Shown one piece after another: positions 62,474 through 64,000 of a stretch of DNA of 64,000 nt. Position numbers and translations under genes: made by a program. The stretch lies in NCBI GenBank assembly GCA_016875875.1, contig VGOP01000007.1, positions 1 to 64,000 on the forward strand, given 5' to 3'. Position 1 is the stretch's first letter. Every line of letters starts with the position of its first letter. The DNA comes from Chloroflexota bacterium. GTDB lineage: Bacteria > Chloroflexota > Dehalococcoidia > GIF9 > UBA5629. The notes beneath the pieces are model-generated. The model had not been told where the DNA came from. It saw only the letters and a program-made list of their open reading frames with translations, and did no database searches.

Positions 62474-64000
62474 CTAGAGTGTCTGTGCTACTTGAAACCC
62501 GTTTTCGATGGCTTGAGCTATTTTGCCTGGCTTGGCGCTGTCTCCGACCATATGTAGTCTGGAAGCTCTTCCCTCTAATTCTTGCGCAAGCTTTCGGTTT
62601 GATTCCATTCCCACTGCAAGTACTACGCTATCTCCCTCAAAAAACTCACTATTCCCATCTCGGCTGATTCTAACACCATTTTCTGTTATCTCCTCGACCT
62701 TGGCATTCCGCTCCATTCTGACCCCAAGACTGCGTAGCCTTCTCATAATTACCCACCTGTTGGCTCGTTCTATATCAGCTCCTATCCGCTCCAACATCTC
62801 GATGATGGTCACCTTCTTACCTTTTACCACCATGAATTCAGCGGTCTCGCAACCTACCATTCCACCACCAACTATGAGTACGTTCTGCCCAACCCTCCGG
62901 TCACCCTTCAGGACATCTGTGGCTAGGACCACATTCTTTCCTTTTACCCCCGGGATGTCAGGAACTATCGGTTTTGCCCCAGTGGCTATTATCACCACGT
63001 CTGGCTTGGCATTTGTAATGGCCTTTCCGTTTACTTCTTCTCCTAGCCTGACATCCACTCCTAACTTATCCATCTGCTTCGATAGATACTTAGTGATATT
63101 GCCTAGTTCTTCTTTGTGAGGTGGTATAGTAGCTACCAAAAGTTGGCCGCCTAGCTGGTCTTTGCTATCAGCGAGCGTAACGTGATGATCTCTCAAGGCG
63201 GCTACTCTAGCTGCTTCCATGCCTGCTGGACCACCACCAATGATAAACACCTTCTTGGGCTCCTTAGTTGGTTCAATACTGTATTCTGCTTCTCTTCCCG
63301 CTCTTGCATTGATAGCGCATGTGATGCCACCTCGCTCGATCGCCTTATCAAAACAAGTACAGCAAGCGGTGCACTGTCTTATTTCATCAAATCGACCTTC
63401 CCTAGACTTGTTTAGCCACTCGGGGTCAGCAATAAGTGCCCGAGCGATGTATACTAAATCAACCTTGTTATCTGCTAGAATCTGCTCTGCCAAATGAGGG
63501 TCCGAGATCCTGGTGCCACCTATAATCGGGATGTTGACTGCTTTCTTAACTTCCTCTGCAAGGTAGATCCAGTTTGCTTGCGGAACGGACATTTGTATGA
63601 AGGGGACCGGTGATTCGTGCCACCCTGTGGATACGTTGATGGCGTGGATACCTGCTTTCTCTATCATCGGGGCAACTACTTTGGTGTCCTCCAGCGTATT
63701 GCCACCGTCTATGAAATCGGCTCCCGAAACCCGGCACAAAAGTGGATAGTCTCTGCCCACCCTTTGCTTGATGCTTTCTATACACTCGAAAAGTAATCGA
63801 GCCCGCTTTTCTATGTTGCCACCATAGGTATCAGTCCTCTTGTTAGTGTGATTAGACAGAAAGTGACTAATAAGGCTCGTACCCGCGATTGCGTTAACCT
63901 CGATTGCATCGAACCCTGCTTCTCGTGCACGTTGGGCGGCATCTCCGTAGCTTTTCACGACCTGTCTGATCTCGCCAATGGTTAACGGTCTTGGTCTAGG
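62474..64000 (-). CDS. NADH:flavin oxidoreductase, 2,4-dienoyl-CoA reductase-like (cut by window end)
   Basis: The frame is open through the window end, so the 5' part of the gene is missing. The visible chain of about 508 residues starts inside the old-yellow-enzyme TIM barrel ([46 protein letters not shown]). A 4Fe-4S motif follows ([19 protein letters not shown]), then FAD- and NAD-binding domains ([20 protein letters not shown] and [16 protein letters not shown]). This is the FadH/enoate-reductase architecture that reduces conjugated double bonds in acyl-CoA or enoates. A GTG near 63958 is in frame but lies inside the barrel, so it is not the real start. Confidence 0.92.
   Translation of the reverse strand, partial: PRPRPLTIGEIRQVVKSYGDAAQRAREAGFDAIEVNAIAGTSLISHFLSNHTNKRTDTYGGNIEKRARLLFECIESIKQRVGRDYPLLCRVSGADFIDGGNTLEDTKVVAPMIEKAGIHAINVSTGWHESPVPFIQMSVPQANWIYLAEEVKKAVNIPIIGGTRISDPHLAEQILADNKVDLVYIARALIADPEWLNKSREGRFDEIRQCTACCTCFDKAIERGGITCAINARAGREAEYSIEPTKEPKKVFIIGGGPAGMEAARVAALRDHHVTLADSKDQLGGQLLVATIPPHKEELGNITKYLSKQMDKLGVDVRLGEEVNGKAITNAKPDVVIIATGAKPIVPDIPGVKGKNVVLATDVLKGDRRVGQNVLIVGGGMVGCETAEFMVVKGKKVTIIEMLERIGADIERANRWVIMRRLRSLGVRMERNAKVEEITENGVRISRDGNSEFFEGDSVVLAVGMESNRKLAQELEGRASRLHMVGDSAKPGKIAQAIENGFQVAQTL

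Noticed and set aside
1-64000. CRISPR arrays, rRNA genes, prophage or toxin-antitoxin modules
   Set aside because: No regularly spaced repeats, rRNA motifs or phage structural genes were recognised in any part of the window.

Overview
The window is one stretch of a bacterial chromosome with moderate GC and no phage or plasmid backbone. The gene content is short polycistronic operons, a single-membrane-style lipoprotein set, many acyl-CoA and 4Fe-4S enzymes, a PyrR-controlled pyrimidine operon and QueG-like ferredoxin proteins. This best fits an uncultured, probably anaerobic member of the Chloroflexota (Dehalococcoidia-like). That placement is inferred from gene content only; there is no rRNA in the window to confirm it.

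Layout. Positions 1-126 hold the 3' end of an IS3-type transposase. Positions 216-3290 are a minus-strand operon thiC-cinA-speH behind a TPP riboswitch with its own terminator. A secreted IPT/TIG-repeat protein (3359-4999) and tRNA-Asp follow. Positions 5448-13551 hold a ferredoxin, an acyl-CoA dehydrogenase, an acyl-CoA ligase, two QueG-like Fe-S proteins, a winged-helix ferredoxin, a nitronate-monooxygenase-like flavoprotein and a MarR regulator whose promoter and operator are legible.

Positions 13736-32868 are the most striking part. A plus-strand operon encodes an HMG-CoA-synthase-fold/DUF35 protein, an SCP-x-type thiolase, two MaoC-type hydratases, two SDR dehydrogenases and two acyl-CoA dehydrogenases. 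It leads into a Liv-type ABC importer: binding lipoprotein, satellite lipoprotein and two permeases. The two ATPases, two tandem-duplicated acyl-CoA ligases and an enoyl-CoA hydratase lie on the opposite strand. Together these could import a carboxylic acid, activate it to a CoA thioester and shorten it. In three adjacent enzyme pairs one partner keeps the catalytic residues and the other has lost them. The same design is known from actinobacterial steroid side-chain degradation (ChsE, ChsH and Ltp2-type heteromers).

Positions 33023-38721 carry a lipoprotein, tRNA-Pro, a double-parvulin foldase, hom-thrC, a flavin reductase and folE. Positions 38724-42509 encode a MacAB-like export system with an unusually long adaptor. 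Positions 42708-49889 are a patchwork: a palindromic dispersed repeat, a methyltransferase, a glucoamylase/terpenoid-toroid-like protein, and two paralogous glycosyltransferases that flank an AT-rich argG-argH pair. The argH end runs into a decayed nadE fragment.

Positions 50017-57456 are the pyrimidine operon pyrR-pyrB-pyrC-carB-pyrK plus yjbQ, with a complete PyrR attenuator. Positions 57531-64000 hold an SDR epimerase, an alpha/beta hydrolase, a prepilin peptidase, a MoaD/ThiF pair, an enoyl-CoA hydratase and an old-yellow-enzyme/dienoyl-CoA reductase cut by the window end.
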